Part shown: positions 8,500 through 17,633 of the stretch, in pieces
How the letters are laid out: each line of letters begins with the position of its first letter
Position numbering within the stretch: the first letter of the stretch is position 1
DNA from: Candidatus Woesearchaeota archaeon
GTDB lineage: Archaea; Nanobdellota; Nanobdellia; Woesearchaeales; ARS49
Assembly: GCA_018302815.1 (NCBI GenBank)
Contig: JAGVZE010000014.1
Span: forward strand, 1 to 56,798
Reading direction: 5' to 3'
Length of the DNA: 56,798 bases
Notes under the pieces: model-generated
Databases searched by the model: none
Seen by the model: the letters and a program-made list of their open reading frames with translations, nothing else
Told to the model about the DNA's origin: nothing
Made by a program: the position numbers and the translations under genes

Positions 8500-9267
8500 A
8501 TGGCTGATGTTAAGTTGAGTGATTTGAAGCGTAAGGCTGCGTCTGGGATGTGGGAGGATGTTCTTCGTTATCGTGGTGCTTTGAAGCAGTATGGTCAGAG
8601 TGCTGGTTTGGATTTGTGTTTGCCGCATAGGTGGGAGGTTGTTCGTGCGGACAGTCCTTTTGCCGAGGTTATGGGGATGTTGCGAGCGGTGTGTAATGTG
8701 GATAAGAAAGAGGTTGGTCAGCATCCTTTTGAGCTTGGTGTGGTGCGTCCGTTGACTTTTAAGGAGAATGTTCAGGCGCGTTTGGCGCAGTACGCGGCTA
8801 CTGGTAGAGCTGGGAGTTTGTGGTCTAGTTGGCTTGATTCGTGTAGCTCGATTGTGTATAAGGGTGGTAGTACGAAGTTTAAGATTGTTCGTTTGAGTAG
8901 TCATTTGCTCGAGCTTCCTGCGTCTTTCAGGGATGCGTTTCTTGAGGTACGATACGGTGATTTTGCAGGTCCGCAGCTTGATACGAATGATGATATTTAC
9001 AATCAGTTATTGACTCAAGCGCAGGTGATTGAGCATAAGGGTTGGCTTGCCGTGTTTGAGGGTGATAAGGAGTTGTTGAAGGAGTATGCTGCTTTGGTGT
9101 TTGGTTTGTTGAAGCGAAATACTGCTATGCGATTTTGGGTGGTTCAGAATCCGGCGCAGGACCAGTTGCGGCCGCTTGCTGTCGACAATCTTGTTGATAA
9201 TTCATATTGTGGTGGCAGCAGGGGTCTTGACGGCTATGGCCGTTTCGCCAGGGTTTGTCCGCCATAA
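8500..9267 (+). CDS. Candidate DGR target protein with C-terminal variable region
   Basis: 255 residues, no signal peptide or membrane segment, so probably cytoplasmic. The N-terminal two-thirds is a mixed domain I cannot name. The C-terminus after FWVVQNPAQDQLRPL has the layout of a C-type-lectin-fold variable repeat: Asn/Asp/Gly/Ser/Tyr-rich positions between fixed ones, then GRFARV and the stop. Variable-type codons are mostly NNT/NNC, as expected when AAY codons of a template are mutated. The same N-terminal family restarts at 56676. Together with the DGR-type RT at the left edge this supports a mutable target. The template repeat is not in the window, so it remains a candidate. Confidence 0.7.
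   Translation: MADVKLSDLKRKAASGMWEDVLRYRGALKQYGQSAGLDLCLPHRWEVVRADSPFAEVMGMLRAVCNVDKKEVGQHPFELGVVRPLTFKENVQARLAQYAATGRAGSLWSSWLDSCSSIVYKGGSTKFKIVRLSSHLLELPASFRDAFLEVRYGDFAGPQLDTNDDIYNQLLTQAQVIEHKGWLAVFEGDKELLKEYAALVFGLLKRNTAMRFWVVQNPAQDQLRPLAVDNLVDNSYCGGSRGLDGYGRFARVCPP
9160..9264 (+). other. Putative DGR variable repeat (VR)
   Basis: Approximate extent of the variable-region-like 3' end, ending two codons or so after GRFARV. Boundaries can only be set by aligning the template repeat, which lies outside. No second copy of this stretch is seen in the window. Confidence 0.5.
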
Positions 9268-9304
9268 ATCGCAGAAGTTCCCTTTAAGCCGTCGTCCATC
9301 CCAC

Positions 9305-11683
9305 TTATTGCAGTTTGTGGCACAGTTTTAAGTCTTTTTCGAACAGTTTCAATTTGTCAGGTATTTGCATTTCAGATAACGGTGAATTGAGTGATATTGC
9401 CTTCTCTTTTTTTGTCTTCCATACTAGTGTGTTGAATGCGGCAAGTTCATCAATGAGGCTCAGGTCGTTTGTTATTTTTTTGGCTTGTGGGAACGTGGCA
9501 TTTTCCATGTCTGTGCCTATTGCTTGGCCTATTACGGTGGTTATTTGTGGCACGACTGGGTAGAGTAGTGTGGCCATTCTTTCTAGGAGCCAATAGAGTG
9601 TGTAGCGGCCAGATTCACTCTCTAAAAGATTGAATTCGTTTTCTTTGTTGTACGCTCGTGTTTTGACTAGTTCTATGTAGTTTGATGCGAATGCTTCCCA
9701 TAGGAAGTTGCGTAGTTTGAGCAGCGGCACATGGTATTCATAGTCTGAGTAGTTTTTCGCGGCAGTTGCGGTGATGTCTTCTAGTAGGTCAATATACAAC
9801 TGGTCGAGCGGCATTAGCGCAGGAACTTTTTTCGGCTTTTCAAACTGCAGTACGAATTTTGATATGTTGAGTAGTTTGTTCAATGTTTTGAGTTCTGCTG
9901 CGATTTTTTCTTCTGAGCAGCGCAAGTCTCCTTTCGCCAAGTTGCCTTCTGTTGCGGCCCATAATCGTAAAGCTTCAGCGCCGTGTTTTGCGATTATTTT
10001 TTGCGGGTCGATTACGTTGCCAAGTGATTTGGACATTTTGCGCCCGCTTTCATCTGTTATGTGCTGGTGTATCCATACATCGTTAAAGCAGGCTTTTTTG
10101 GTTTCTAGGTATCCTCGTAGTATTGTGTAATACAGCCACGTTCGGACAATTTCTTTGCCTTGCGGTCTAAGGCTTGCAGGATACGCTTTTTCGAAGAACG
10201 CGTTGTCTTTTTTGTATTTGAGTATTACAAGTTCGCTAATTGAGCTGTCGAACCATGTGTCGAGGATTCTTGTCTCGCCAGTCCATTGTTCGTTAGAAAA
10301 GTCTTTCACAGTGCCTATTTTTTGGCCGTTCTTGAACACTTCTGCGTCAGCAGGCGGCTGTTCTTTCCACGGTATGTAGTATTTGCCTTCTGGCGGAACC
10401 GCAACAAGTCCTTTCGAGTTCCAAAGCGGTATTGGTGTCGCGTAGTATCTTCTGCGTGAGAGCGGCCAATCGATGCTTACTTGTTCTATCCAGTCTTCAA
10501 GTAGTCTGCGAGCATCTTCCGGGAAAAACTTCATGTTCTTTGAGATTGAAAGCAATTCATTCTTGAGGTGTGTTTGTTTGAGATAGAATTCTGGCATTTC
10601 TATGAATTCGATTGGCACTTTGCTTCGTTCGCTTACCGGCGTTCTGTGCGTTATTTTTTCTTCTTTTTCAAGCAGTCCTTTTGTGCGTAGTTCTTCAATC
10701 ATTTTTTCGCGGGCTTCTTTTACTTTGAGTCCTTGTAAAAGTCCTGCGTGTTCGTTCATTTTGCCGTCTTGGTTGATTGCGATTGTCGGCTTGAGTTTCA
10801 TTTCTCGAAAGAATTGTATGTCGTGGATGTCTCCTGCGCTGCACATCATTACAAGGCCGCTTCCTTTTTCAGGGTTGGCGAATGGGTGCGCCATTATGGG
10901 CACTGTTTTGCCATAAACAGGTGTCACTGCGTGCATGCCTTTGAGTTTTTGGTATCGTGCGTCTTCAGGGTGGTAGATTACCATGGCGCAGGTGCAGATG
11001 AGTTCGGGTCTTGTCGTGCCTATTACTATTTCTTCGCCTGTTTCTTTGATTTTCCAGCGCACGTGGTTGAATGAGCTTGGTAGTTCCTGGTATTCGATTT
11101 CGCTGTCCGCGATGGTTGTTTGCAGTTTAGGGTCCCAGTTGTTGATTCGTTTGTCTTCGTAGATGATTCCTTGTTTGTAAAGAGAGATGAATGTTGATTG
11201 TGATACTGTTCTGTACTCTGGGCTATCCGTGTTATACACTGCGCCAAGATGGTCGCCGTGTTGCCAGCTGGTGAATGAGATTCCAAGTTTTGAGAAGGTA
11301 TCTATGCTTTCAGCGCCCATTTCGCTCAAAAGCTGTTCGCAGTATTCTATGAATTTTTCCCTTCCGACTTTGTATGGTGTTATGTTGTATTTCTTTTCCG
11401 CGCCAAGTTCGATTGGAAGGCCGTTTCGGTCAAGTCCTAATGGAAATAGTACTTCGAATCCTTGCATTCGTTTTGTGCGTGCGAAGAAGTCCATATAGCA
11501 GTATGTTACTGCGTGTCCCATGTGTATTGGCGCATTGATGTAGGGAGGAGGAGTATCTATGGAATAGATTGGTTTTTTGTCTAGTTTTAGTCGCCAGCGT
11601 TCAGACTGTTTCCAAGCTTTTGTTATTTCGCTTTCGATTGCGGGCGTCCAATGTTTAAGGTCGGTTAGTTTTGGAAGTGTCAT
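9305..11683 (-). CDS. valS: Valyl-tRNA synthetase
   Basis: 792 residues, class I. The HIGH motif is PIHMGH and the KMSKS loop is RKMSKSLGN. The CP1 editing domain is recognisable from GTTRPELICTCAMV onward. The N-terminal segment IDTPPPY and GLDRNGLPIE are typical of the archaeal ValRS/IleRS group, and ValRS fits best. The C-terminal anticodon-binding domain is short and the bacterial coiled-coil tail is absent. A minus-strand TTTTATAAAC box lies about 27 nt before the ATG. Confidence 0.9.
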   Translation of the reverse strand: MTLPKLTDLKHWTPAIESEITKAWKQSERWRLKLDKKPIYSIDTPPPYINAPIHMGHAVTYCYMDFFARTKRMQGFEVLFPLGLDRNGLPIELGAEKKYNITPYKVGREKFIEYCEQLLSEMGAESIDTFSKLGISFTSWQHGDHLGAVYNTDSPEYRTVSQSTFISLYKQGIIYEDKRINNWDPKLQTTIADSEIEYQELPSSFNHVRWKIKETGEEIVIGTTRPELICTCAMVIYHPEDARYQKLKGMHAVTPVYGKTVPIMAHPFANPEKGSGLVMMCSAGDIHDIQFFREMKLKPTIAINQDGKMNEHAGLLQGLKVKEAREKMIEELRTKGLLEKEEKITHRTPVSERSKVPIEFIEMPEFYLKQTHLKNELLSISKNMKFFPEDARRLLEDWIEQVSIDWPLSRRRYYATPIPLWNSKGLVAVPPEGKYYIPWKEQPPADAEVFKNGQKIGTVKDFSNEQWTGETRILDTWFDSSISELVILKYKKDNAFFEKAYPASLRPQGKEIVRTWLYYTILRGYLETKKACFNDVWIHQHITDESGRKMSKSLGNVIDPQKIIAKHGAEALRLWAATEGNLAKGDLRCSEEKIAAELKTLNKLLNISKFVLQFEKPKKVPALMPLDQLYIDLLEDITATAAKNYSDYEYHVPLLKLRNFLWEAFASNYIELVKTRAYNKENEFNLLESESGRYTLYWLLERMATLLYPVVPQITTVIGQAIGTDMENATFPQAKKITNDLSLIDELAAFNTLVWKTKKEKAISLNSPLSEMQIPDKLKLFEKDLKLCHKLQ

Positions 11684-11733
11684 TATGCTTCGAGCGCGCG
11701 GTCTTGTTTATAAAAGTTGCTCAAGAGCCATAT

Positions 11734-12123
11734 TTAGAACTGTGCTGCAAATCCTTTCACCTTTTTTTCCATATCCCAGTAGCTTAGCTTTGCGAGCTTT
11801 CCTGAGCGTATGCGTTCGTTGACTTGGGATAGGAATCTGGTCATTTTCTCTTCAACGATGTCTGTTTCTTGGGTGAATCTTAAGACGACTGTCGCTGCGA
11901 GCGGGTCGTCATCAAGAGTGGTCACGCTGTGTTGTTGTTTGAGTTTGGTTCTTATTTCTTTGAGGAATTCTTGCACGTGCAGTTCGGGTGTCTTTATCGT
12001 GAGCTGTTTTTCAAGTGCTTTGTCTTTGCCGTCGTTGAATAATATTCTTATCTTGACTTGGTCAAGTTGGCTGTAGTAGTCATTGACTTCTATTTTTTTG
12101 AATGTTATATCGACTGGCTTCAT
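11734..12123 (-). CDS. Conserved hypothetical protein
   Basis: 129 residues, soluble, no recognised motif. The N-terminal half reads as beta strands (VDITFKKIEVNDYY, VKIRILF); the C-terminal half as two helices. A minus-strand TTTAAATAT box sits at the leaderless distance from the ATG. It is transcribed divergently from rfcL. Function unknown. Confidence 0.65.
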   Translation of the reverse strand: MKPVDITFKKIEVNDYYSQLDQVKIRILFNDGKDKALEKQLTIKTPELHVQEFLKEIRTKLKQQHSVTTLDDDPLAATVVLRFTQETDIVEEKMTRFLSQVNERIRSGKLAKLSYWDMEKKVKGFAAQF

Positions 12124-12202
12124 TGTGCGAGTTGTCTTTATTGTGATATTTAAACATTATGCCACCGTAAACCTTAATAGTGCTTGATGTTGGCAAAATA
12201 GT

Positions 12203-13390
12203 ATGCACTGGGTTCAAAAATACGCTCCTAAGTTTGAGGATATTCCTCACGATACTAAAGTCTTGTTGGATTTTGTGTCGAATTATTCTAAGCAGAAGAA
12301 GCGCGCGCTTCTTTTGCACGGTCCTTCAGGCACAGGAAAGACTGCTGCTATTCACGCTCTTGCTAAAAAGCTCAATTTGGAGCTTGTTGAGGTTAACGCG
12401 TCGGATTACAGGAAGGCTGATGAGATTGAGCTTAAGATTGGGGGCGCAGTAAAGCAGATGAGTTTGTTTGGGACTGGAAAGCTCATTTTTATTGACGAGG
12501 TTGATGGTTTTGCGGGAAACGAGGATAGAGGAGGCATTGGCGCGATTGGCGAACTTCTCGCTTCCTCGAAGTATCCGATTATTTTGGTGGCAAATGATGC
12601 ATCTGAGCAAAAGCTCAGTTCCATTAAGAGCAAGTGCGTGCTTGTAGAGTTTCCTGCGTTGAGCGTAGTCTCAATGCTTCCTGCTATCAAGAGTGTTGTC
12701 GAAGCGCAAAAACTTACAGTGTCTGATGATGTTCTCAAGGCGTTGGCAAGGCGCAGCGGCGGAGATTTGCGTGGTGCTCTAATTGATTTGCAGGTTTTGT
12801 CTTCAGTTGGTTTTTCTATGGATTCGCTCAATACTTTGCATGATAGGCAGCGAACCGAGAGCATTATGCAGGCTTTGGTGAAGATTCTAAAATCGACTGA
12901 CCCTGCTCTTGCAGTGTCAGCGCTCGATACTGTGGAAGAGGACCTTGATGAGAGTTTGCTTTGGATTGATGAGAATTTGCCCAAGGAGTACAAGGTGCCA
13001 GCTGACCTTGCGAGGGCGTATGATTCATTGTCGAGAGCTGATATGTTTCGTGGCCGCATTAGGCGTTGGCAGTACTGGCGGTTTTTGGTGTACGTTAATG
13101 TTTTGATGACTGCTGGTGTGGCTGTTGCAAAGGATAAGAAGCAGGCGGTTGTTGTTGAATATACTCGCACTCAGCGTTTGCTCAAATTGTGGATGGCAAA
13201 GCAGAAGTATGCTAAGCGCCAGCAGGTTTCAAAGAAGCTTGCGTTCGCTTCGCATTGTTCGGCAAGAAAGGCTTTGCAGCAGAGCATGCCTCACATTCAG
13301 CGTTTGTTCAAGGGCAAGCATCCTAGCGCTCAAAATATAGGCGAGGAGCTCAAGCTTGAGGATGAAGAGATCGAGTGGCTATTGAAGTGA
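12203..13390 (+). CDS. rfcL: Replication factor C large subunit
   Basis: 395 residues. Clamp-loader AAA+ ATPase: N-terminal WVQKYAPKFEDIP, Walker A GPSGTGKTAA, Walker B LIFIDEVDG, sensor 1 about ILVANDASE, sensor 2 region GGDLRGALIDLQVL. With RfcS it loads PCNA onto primed DNA. Usual archaeal RfcL proteins are 400-500 residues with a charged tail ending in a PIP box. This one is at the short end, and its last residues (LEDEEIEWLLK) show no clear PIP motif. Confidence 0.93.
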   Translation: MHWVQKYAPKFEDIPHDTKVLLDFVSNYSKQKKRALLLHGPSGTGKTAAIHALAKKLNLELVEVNASDYRKADEIELKIGGAVKQMSLFGTGKLIFIDEVDGFAGNEDRGGIGAIGELLASSKYPIILVANDASEQKLSSIKSKCVLVEFPALSVVSMLPAIKSVVEAQKLTVSDDVLKALARRSGGDLRGALIDLQVLSSVGFSMDSLNTLHDRQRTESIMQALVKILKSTDPALAVSALDTVEEDLDESLLWIDENLPKEYKVPADLARAYDSLSRADMFRGRIRRWQYWRFLVYVNVLMTAGVAVAKDKKQAVVVEYTRTQRLLKLWMAKQKYAKRQQVSKKLAFASHCSARKALQQSMPHIQRLFKGKHPSAQNIGEELKLEDEEIEWLLK

Positions 13391-13442
13391 TTTATAAGTC
13401 CAACAGTAACCTTTTTAAACCCCCCATATCCCCTTGCCTTCT

Positions 13443-13844
13443 ATGAGCACGAAAGTAACTGGTGCGGGCAATATTAAGGAGAACAGCTATATCTTGATTG
13501 ATGGTATAGCGTGCAAGGTCGCAAGCGCCGAGACGTCAAAGTCAGGTAAGCACGGCCATGCTAAGGCTCGTATTGTGGCTATTGGCATTATGGACAATAA
13601 GAAGCGGGAGATTGTTTTGCCTGCTCACGATAACGTTGAGGTTCCTATTATTGAGAAGAAGTCAGCTTCTGTTCTTAGCGTCACTGGTGATTCAGCGAAT
13701 GTTATGGATGATGAGACTTTCGAGACTTTCGATTTGAAGATTCCAGAAGAACTCGCAGGTCAGGTTGTAGCGAATTGCAAGGTTATTTATTGGACCATTC
13801 TTGGTGAGAAGTATATGAAGCAGATTAAGGGAGGTACTGAGTAA
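13443..13844 (+). CDS. Translation factor aIF5A
   Basis: About 133 residues. The SH3-like N-domain contains SKSGKHGHAKARIVAIG, whose Lys in GKHGHAK is the hypusine site of archaeal and eukaryotic IF5A. The OB-fold C-domain follows. The ATG at 13443 is chosen over a TTG at 13434 because of the CTTTTTAAAC box at 13411-13420. It promotes elongation through difficult peptide bonds and termination. The next gene (L40e) starts one base after the stop, so they share a transcript. Confidence 0.95.
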   Translation: MSTKVTGAGNIKENSYILIDGIACKVASAETSKSGKHGHAKARIVAIGIMDNKKREIVLPAHDNVEVPIIEKKSASVLSVTGDSANVMDDETFETFDLKIPEELAGQVVANCKVIYWTILGEKYMKQIKGGTE

Positions 13845-13845
13845 T

Positions 13846-14007
13846 ATGGTTAAGTTCCCTGAGGCTGATGTTCGTTTGTTTCGTAACAAGTTTGTTTGCA
13901 GGCGTTGCAAGTCTGTTTTGCGCTCTCCTCCTCGTAAGGTTACGGAAGGACAGGTCAAGTGCCGTTTGTGCGCAGGAAAGAAATTTAAACCGAAGCGTAA
14001 GAAGTAG
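13846..14007 (+). CDS. Ribosomal protein L40e
   Basis: 53 residues. It starts MVKFPEADVRLFRNKFVCRR, has two zinc-binding CxxC pairs (CRRC and CRLC) and a lysine-rich end (KKFKPKRKK). This is the archaeal L40e layout: a short basic protein of the large subunit with one zinc finger. It begins one base after the aIF5A stop. Confidence 0.9.
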   Translation: MVKFPEADVRLFRNKFVCRRCKSVLRSPPRKVTEGQVKCRLCAGKKFKPKRKK

Positions 14008-14012
14008 TTCTT

Positions 14013-15176
14013 ATGACTGTTGACGGCTTATTCGCTGTTGTTTTTATTGTAGCGTTAGCGGTGTTTTTGTGGGCTAGGCGTTCTCGTATTGAGGTTCAAA
14101 AGGCGTTGTTCCCTCTTTTGTATGTGATTATGTATCGTTCATCTTTTGGATTGTCTTGGATGAAGCGTTTCGCGCAAAGGTTTCCTCGTATTCTTCGTGT
14201 GCTAGGTGATATCGGCACAGGAGTTGGTTTTCTAGGAATGGCTCTCATAGCAATCGAGCTTATCCGCAATACGATAATGTTGTTCACAGGTTCAGGCGTT
14301 CCTGGCGTTCAGCCGGTGCTTCCAATAGAGGCCAAGGGAGTGTTTTACATTCCGTTCAGTTATTGGATTATCAGCATTTTCTTGATAGCGCTTGTTCACG
14401 AGTTCGCTCATGGTGTTCTAGCGAACGTGCATAAGATGAGGGTGAAGTCTAGTGGGTTCGCGTTTTTGAGTATTTTTGTTCCAATAATCCCTGCGGCGTT
14501 TGTAGAGCCCGATGAAGTGCAGTTAAGCGCTAAACCCGCAAGGTCGCAGCTTGCAGTGTTCGCGGCAGGTCCGTTCTCGAATATTATTTTCGCCGTTCTG
14601 ATGTTCGGGATTTTGGCTTTGTTTAATCCTCTTTTGAGCATGGCGTTCTTGCCTGGCGGTGTGGAACTAACTGAAGTTTCAGGTCCTGCGCTTGATTCGG
14701 GGCTTAAGGATGGTGACATACTTATCGCTCTTGCTGATCAGCCGATTCATTCTTCAGCGAATGTTTCTACTGTCTTGTCTTCATATGCGCCAGGTGATAT
14801 TATTGAGGTCGGTACAAAGGATGCCGTTTTCAATCTGACTCTTGGCTCAAGTCTTTCGAACGAATCTAGGCCGTATATGGGCATCAAGGCAAGTCCTCAT
14901 CTTGATGTGAACGAGACGTTCGCGCAAATGTATGGTTCAGTAACTCCGATGATACTCAAATGGGTTTCGACTCTTTTTGTCGTCTTGTTTATGCTCAACA
15001 TTGGCATCGGTCTTTTCAATTTGCTTCCGTTGGGCCCGCTTGATGGGGGCAGGATGTTCCAGCTGGTCTGCGTGAAGTTATTCAGGAAAAACGGCATCAG
15101 GGTTTGGTCGTATGTGAGTTTGTTCTTCGTCGTTCTTATTTTTGTGAATTTGGTTGTTGGATTGATTACCGTTTGA
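14013..15176 (+). CDS. Site-2 protease family intramembrane metalloprotease
   Basis: 387 residues. Membrane protein with the zinc motif HEFAHG in LVHEFAHGVLAN (about residue 129) and the third ligand motif LLPLGPLDGGRMF near the C-terminus. A PDZ-like domain lies between the two motifs (SGLKDGDILIALADQPI). This is the S2P/RseP fold, which cleaves membrane-embedded segments in regulated proteolysis. It follows L40e by 5 nt. Its TGA stop lies inside the left arm of repeat copy 2. Confidence 0.9.
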   Translation: MTVDGLFAVVFIVALAVFLWARRSRIEVQKALFPLLYVIMYRSSFGLSWMKRFAQRFPRILRVLGDIGTGVGFLGMALIAIELIRNTIMLFTGSGVPGVQPVLPIEAKGVFYIPFSYWIISIFLIALVHEFAHGVLANVHKMRVKSSGFAFLSIFVPIIPAAFVEPDEVQLSAKPARSQLAVFAAGPFSNIIFAVLMFGILALFNPLLSMAFLPGGVELTEVSGPALDSGLKDGDILIALADQPIHSSANVSTVLSSYAPGDIIEVGTKDAVFNLTLGSSLSNESRPYMGIKASPHLDVNETFAQMYGSVTPMILKWVSTLFVVLFMLNIGIGLFNLLPLGPLDGGRMFQLVCVKLFRKNGIRVWSYVSLFFVVLIFVNLVVGLITV

Positions 15177-15369
15177 ATTTGATACTTTGCAGCTTGCTGC
15201 AGTTGAAAGATTCAAACGGTAAGACAGAAATTGCCTGTCTTGTAGGAGAAAACTCGCGAAATACCGTGGAGCTCTGCTCCGGTGGGATAGCGAGTCCAAG
15301 AAAACGCTTTGCGTTTTCTGGGCCCATAAAACGCATGGCATTTTATTGGTTTCAGGCAATTTCTTTATT
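15164..15369 (+). repeat. Structured repeat family, copy 2 (long form)
   Basis: The left stem ACCGTTTGAA (15168-15177) pairs with TTCAAACGGT (15211-15220) around a nested GCAGC/GCTGC hairpin. The signature AAGACAGAAATTGCC starts at 15221. An internal core of about 115 nt has its own hairpins (ACTCGC/GCGAGT, AGAAAACGC/GCGTTTTCT). The element closes with CAGGCAATTTCTTTATT. The core is about 87% identical by eye to copy 4. The left stem differs in sequence from the other copies but keeps its pairing. Confidence 0.8.
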
Positions 15370-15375
15370 CGCTGA

Positions 15376-16443
15376 TCAGTCTTTCCACATATTTTCTCGT
15401 GAATAATATTTGGCGAAGCCTTCAGTGCGTAGAAGATGGTCCACAAGGCCGCTGAACTGTTCTCGTTTTGTAGACCAAAGAGTTTTGCATGCATCTTTTA
15501 TTTGTTCAAAATCTATTGCTGGTATTGCTTGTTGTAGAACTGGAAGCAGAAGGTATAGTTTTTTCATTGTGAGTGAGATTGAGTATGGTCCGCTTTGATA
15601 GTTGTGGTGGAATGTTCCTTCTTCAAAGAAGTGTGTTGTGTATAGCGCGCATATAAGGCTAATTGGTATCATTCTTGGGTCTTTGGAGGCGAGCGAGGGC
15701 AGTTGTTCGAAGTTGAGGTCGTTGCAGACCATTGTCGGTCCAAGGTGTAGTATTGGCACGTTATGAGGGCTGTCTGAATGCACTATTCGCAAATCGTTTG
15801 GGAGGAGTGGTTGGAGTTTTGCTTGCAATGCTTGTATCGCGCTTGTGATTTCTGATTCTATTTGGCCTTGCCGTTTGTAAGTGCCGTCAACCAGTGTTGA
15901 GCTGTCTGGAGGTGAAATCTTGTTTTTTCGTATGAAGTATTCAGTGTAGTTTTCAGTTATCAGTTCTTTTAGGGTGCAAAGGCGTGTTATTATCGCGAGT
16001 ACTTCGCGTTTTGCTCCTGTTGTTGTCCAGATTGTCTGGAATTGTTTGAGTTTGCTTTCTTCTATTGCTGGTTTTATAGCTGATGCAGCGTCCGCAAGAG
16101 TGGTTTTTAGTCTATGGAGTGCAGATAAAAGCGGGTCTCGTGTTCTGTTTTGTGTTAGGTTTCGCTCGCAGTCAAAGAGTATTGGCTCTAGTTTTTGTTC
16201 TATGTCTTGCGTGGCTTCAAATGCTTGTGCGAGCGAAGTTCTGGTGGTCTCATTTTTTTCAGAGGCTAGCGCGGTTCTGATTTTTGCCTGAAGAACAATA
16301 TTCTCGCTTTTTGCTTCAGCGAGTGTTTTTTCTACGTGCGTTTTGAGCTGCTGGTCGAATTTGTAGTATTTGCTCTTCAGTTCTATGCAGGATTGTATTT
16401 TACCGAAGATGATGTCTGCTAGTATGGTTAGTTCGTTGGCCAT
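15376..16443 (-). CDS. Helical hypothetical protein
   Basis: 355 residues, soluble. About residues 20-200 are predicted helical and coiled-coil-prone (many Glu/Lys/Ala heptads). A C-terminal mixed domain has Leu-rich helices and a His-rich patch (FFEEGTFHHNY). No signal peptide, membrane segment or known motif. Its stop is 7 nt from the right end of repeat copy 2. I do not recognise the family. Confidence 0.7.
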   Translation of the reverse strand: MANELTILADIIFGKIQSCIELKSKYYKFDQQLKTHVEKTLAEAKSENIVLQAKIRTALASEKNETTRTSLAQAFEATQDIEQKLEPILFDCERNLTQNRTRDPLLSALHRLKTTLADAASAIKPAIEESKLKQFQTIWTTTGAKREVLAIITRLCTLKELITENYTEYFIRKNKISPPDSSTLVDGTYKRQGQIESEITSAIQALQAKLQPLLPNDLRIVHSDSPHNVPILHLGPTMVCNDLNFEQLPSLASKDPRMIPISLICALYTTHFFEEGTFHHNYQSGPYSISLTMKKLYLLLPVLQQAIPAIDFEQIKDACKTLWSTKREQFSGLVDHLLRTEGFAKYYSRENMWKD

Positions 16444-16544
16444 ATTTTGGTTGAATGGACGGAGGTTTAAATACTTATTTCAATAAGACCCACTGGACAA
16501 ATTCGCTCACGAGGTTTTTAAGCTATTGTGCGTGCGACTGACTT

Positions 16545-17633
16545 GTGGAACAAACGATTGTCGTTGCAGCCAAAGAATTCTATGAACAAGGTCATTCATT
16601 GAGAGAAACGTCAGATTTCTTGGAGAAGACGCACAAGTTACATATCCATCCTAACACGCTAGGTTATCATTTAAAAAGAGCTGGCTTGTTTATTAGGGGT
16701 GTTAGAGAATCTGCAAAACTCGCAAAGCGCAAGCATATCAATGCGGCAAAGCTTGTTGAACGCTATGTGGAGAATCCATCTGTTCGAGCTATATCGTTAG
16801 AGTTTCGTATAAATAGGGCAACAGCAACAAAGATCCTTAAGGAGAATGACATCCGCATTCTTAGCAATGATGAATCGGTGAGAAACGCAAACATGAAATA
16901 CTTGCGACATCAGTTTTCAGGCTCCAATCAGGATAAAGCATATCTTTATGGATTCGTTCTTGGCGATGTTCACGTGTTTCAAAAATCAAAATTCACACTA
17001 AGAGCCGTAACGTATACGACAAGAAAATGTTTTGTCGATCTTTTTACTTGTGAGTTCGACAAGTATGGTATGGTCAACTGCAGAAAGAGTGAAGATGGAA
17101 AGTATGCATTGTGGGTGGACCTGGACTATTGCAGTTTTTCTTTTCTCGAAGAACGTTCGAAAGACAGGATTCCAGATTGGGTGACTGAAAGTAACTTCAT
17201 CTCATTTCTATCAGGGCTTATAGATGCGGACGGCAGTGTTCTAGTGAGAAAAGCAGGCAAGTATTTTCAATATGTTGTCAGAATATTCGGTGAAGATAAA
17301 CAACTTCTTAGTGAGATAAACGAACGACTGACCAATCTAAGATTCAGGCCGAGTTTTAGCCGTACTTTTGAAGCAGGACGAATTAGATATTGGAATGGAA
17401 AATTGATGAGGTACAATAAAGATTATTTCGCTCTTGAAGTTTATAGAAAAGAAGATACGCTGGCATTATTGGCCCTTTTGAGGCTAAAGCACAAAGAAAA
17501 GATTCTTCGCAGAAAACAAGTAATTGCGCTTAGCAAGAAGGGGCTCATCCGCTGGAGAGATATCAAAACAGAAGTTGTAGAATTAAGAAAGCAAATAGGA
17601 GCAGAGGCAGAAGAATCATTTGGTTCAGCATAG
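16545..17633 (+). CDS. LAGLIDADG homing endonuclease with N-terminal HTH
   Basis: 362 residues from a GTG start. Two LAGLIDADG motifs: YLYGFVLGDVHVF (about 134-146, catalytic Asp141) and FLSGLIDADGSVLV (about 221-234, Asp227 and Asp229). Each is followed by the alpha-beta saddle sequence of the family. The first ~110 residues hold two helix-turn-helix units. It is freestanding, not inside an intein or visible intron. The gene is AT-rich compared with rtcB, and its 3' end overlaps the rtcB 3' end by 71 nt on the opposite strand. It looks like a recent insertion at the end of rtcB. Confidence 0.85.
   Translation: MEQTIVVAAKEFYEQGHSLRETSDFLEKTHKLHIHPNTLGYHLKRAGLFIRGVRESAKLAKRKHINAAKLVERYVENPSVRAISLEFRINRATATKILKENDIRILSNDESVRNANMKYLRHQFSGSNQDKAYLYGFVLGDVHVFQKSKFTLRAVTYTTRKCFVDLFTCEFDKYGMVNCRKSEDGKYALWVDLDYCSFSFLEERSKDRIPDWVTESNFISFLSGLIDADGSVLVRKAGKYFQYVVRIFGEDKQLLSEINERLTNLRFRPSFSRTFEAGRIRYWNGKLMRYNKDYFALEVYRKEDTLALLALLRLKHKEKILRRKQVIALSKKGLIRWRDIKTEVVELRKQIGAEAEESFGSA

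Noticed and set aside
15376-15494. Minus-strand frames through repeat copies 2 and 4 that encode a similar peptide (NKMPCxLWAQKTQ)
   Set aside because: The similarity follows from nucleotide identity of the repeat core. Most differences are non-synonymous in this frame and cluster in loops, so an RNA element explains it better.
16545-17633. Intein in RtcB
   Set aside because: The endonuclease is on the opposite strand, has its own start and stop, and has no splicing-domain motifs.
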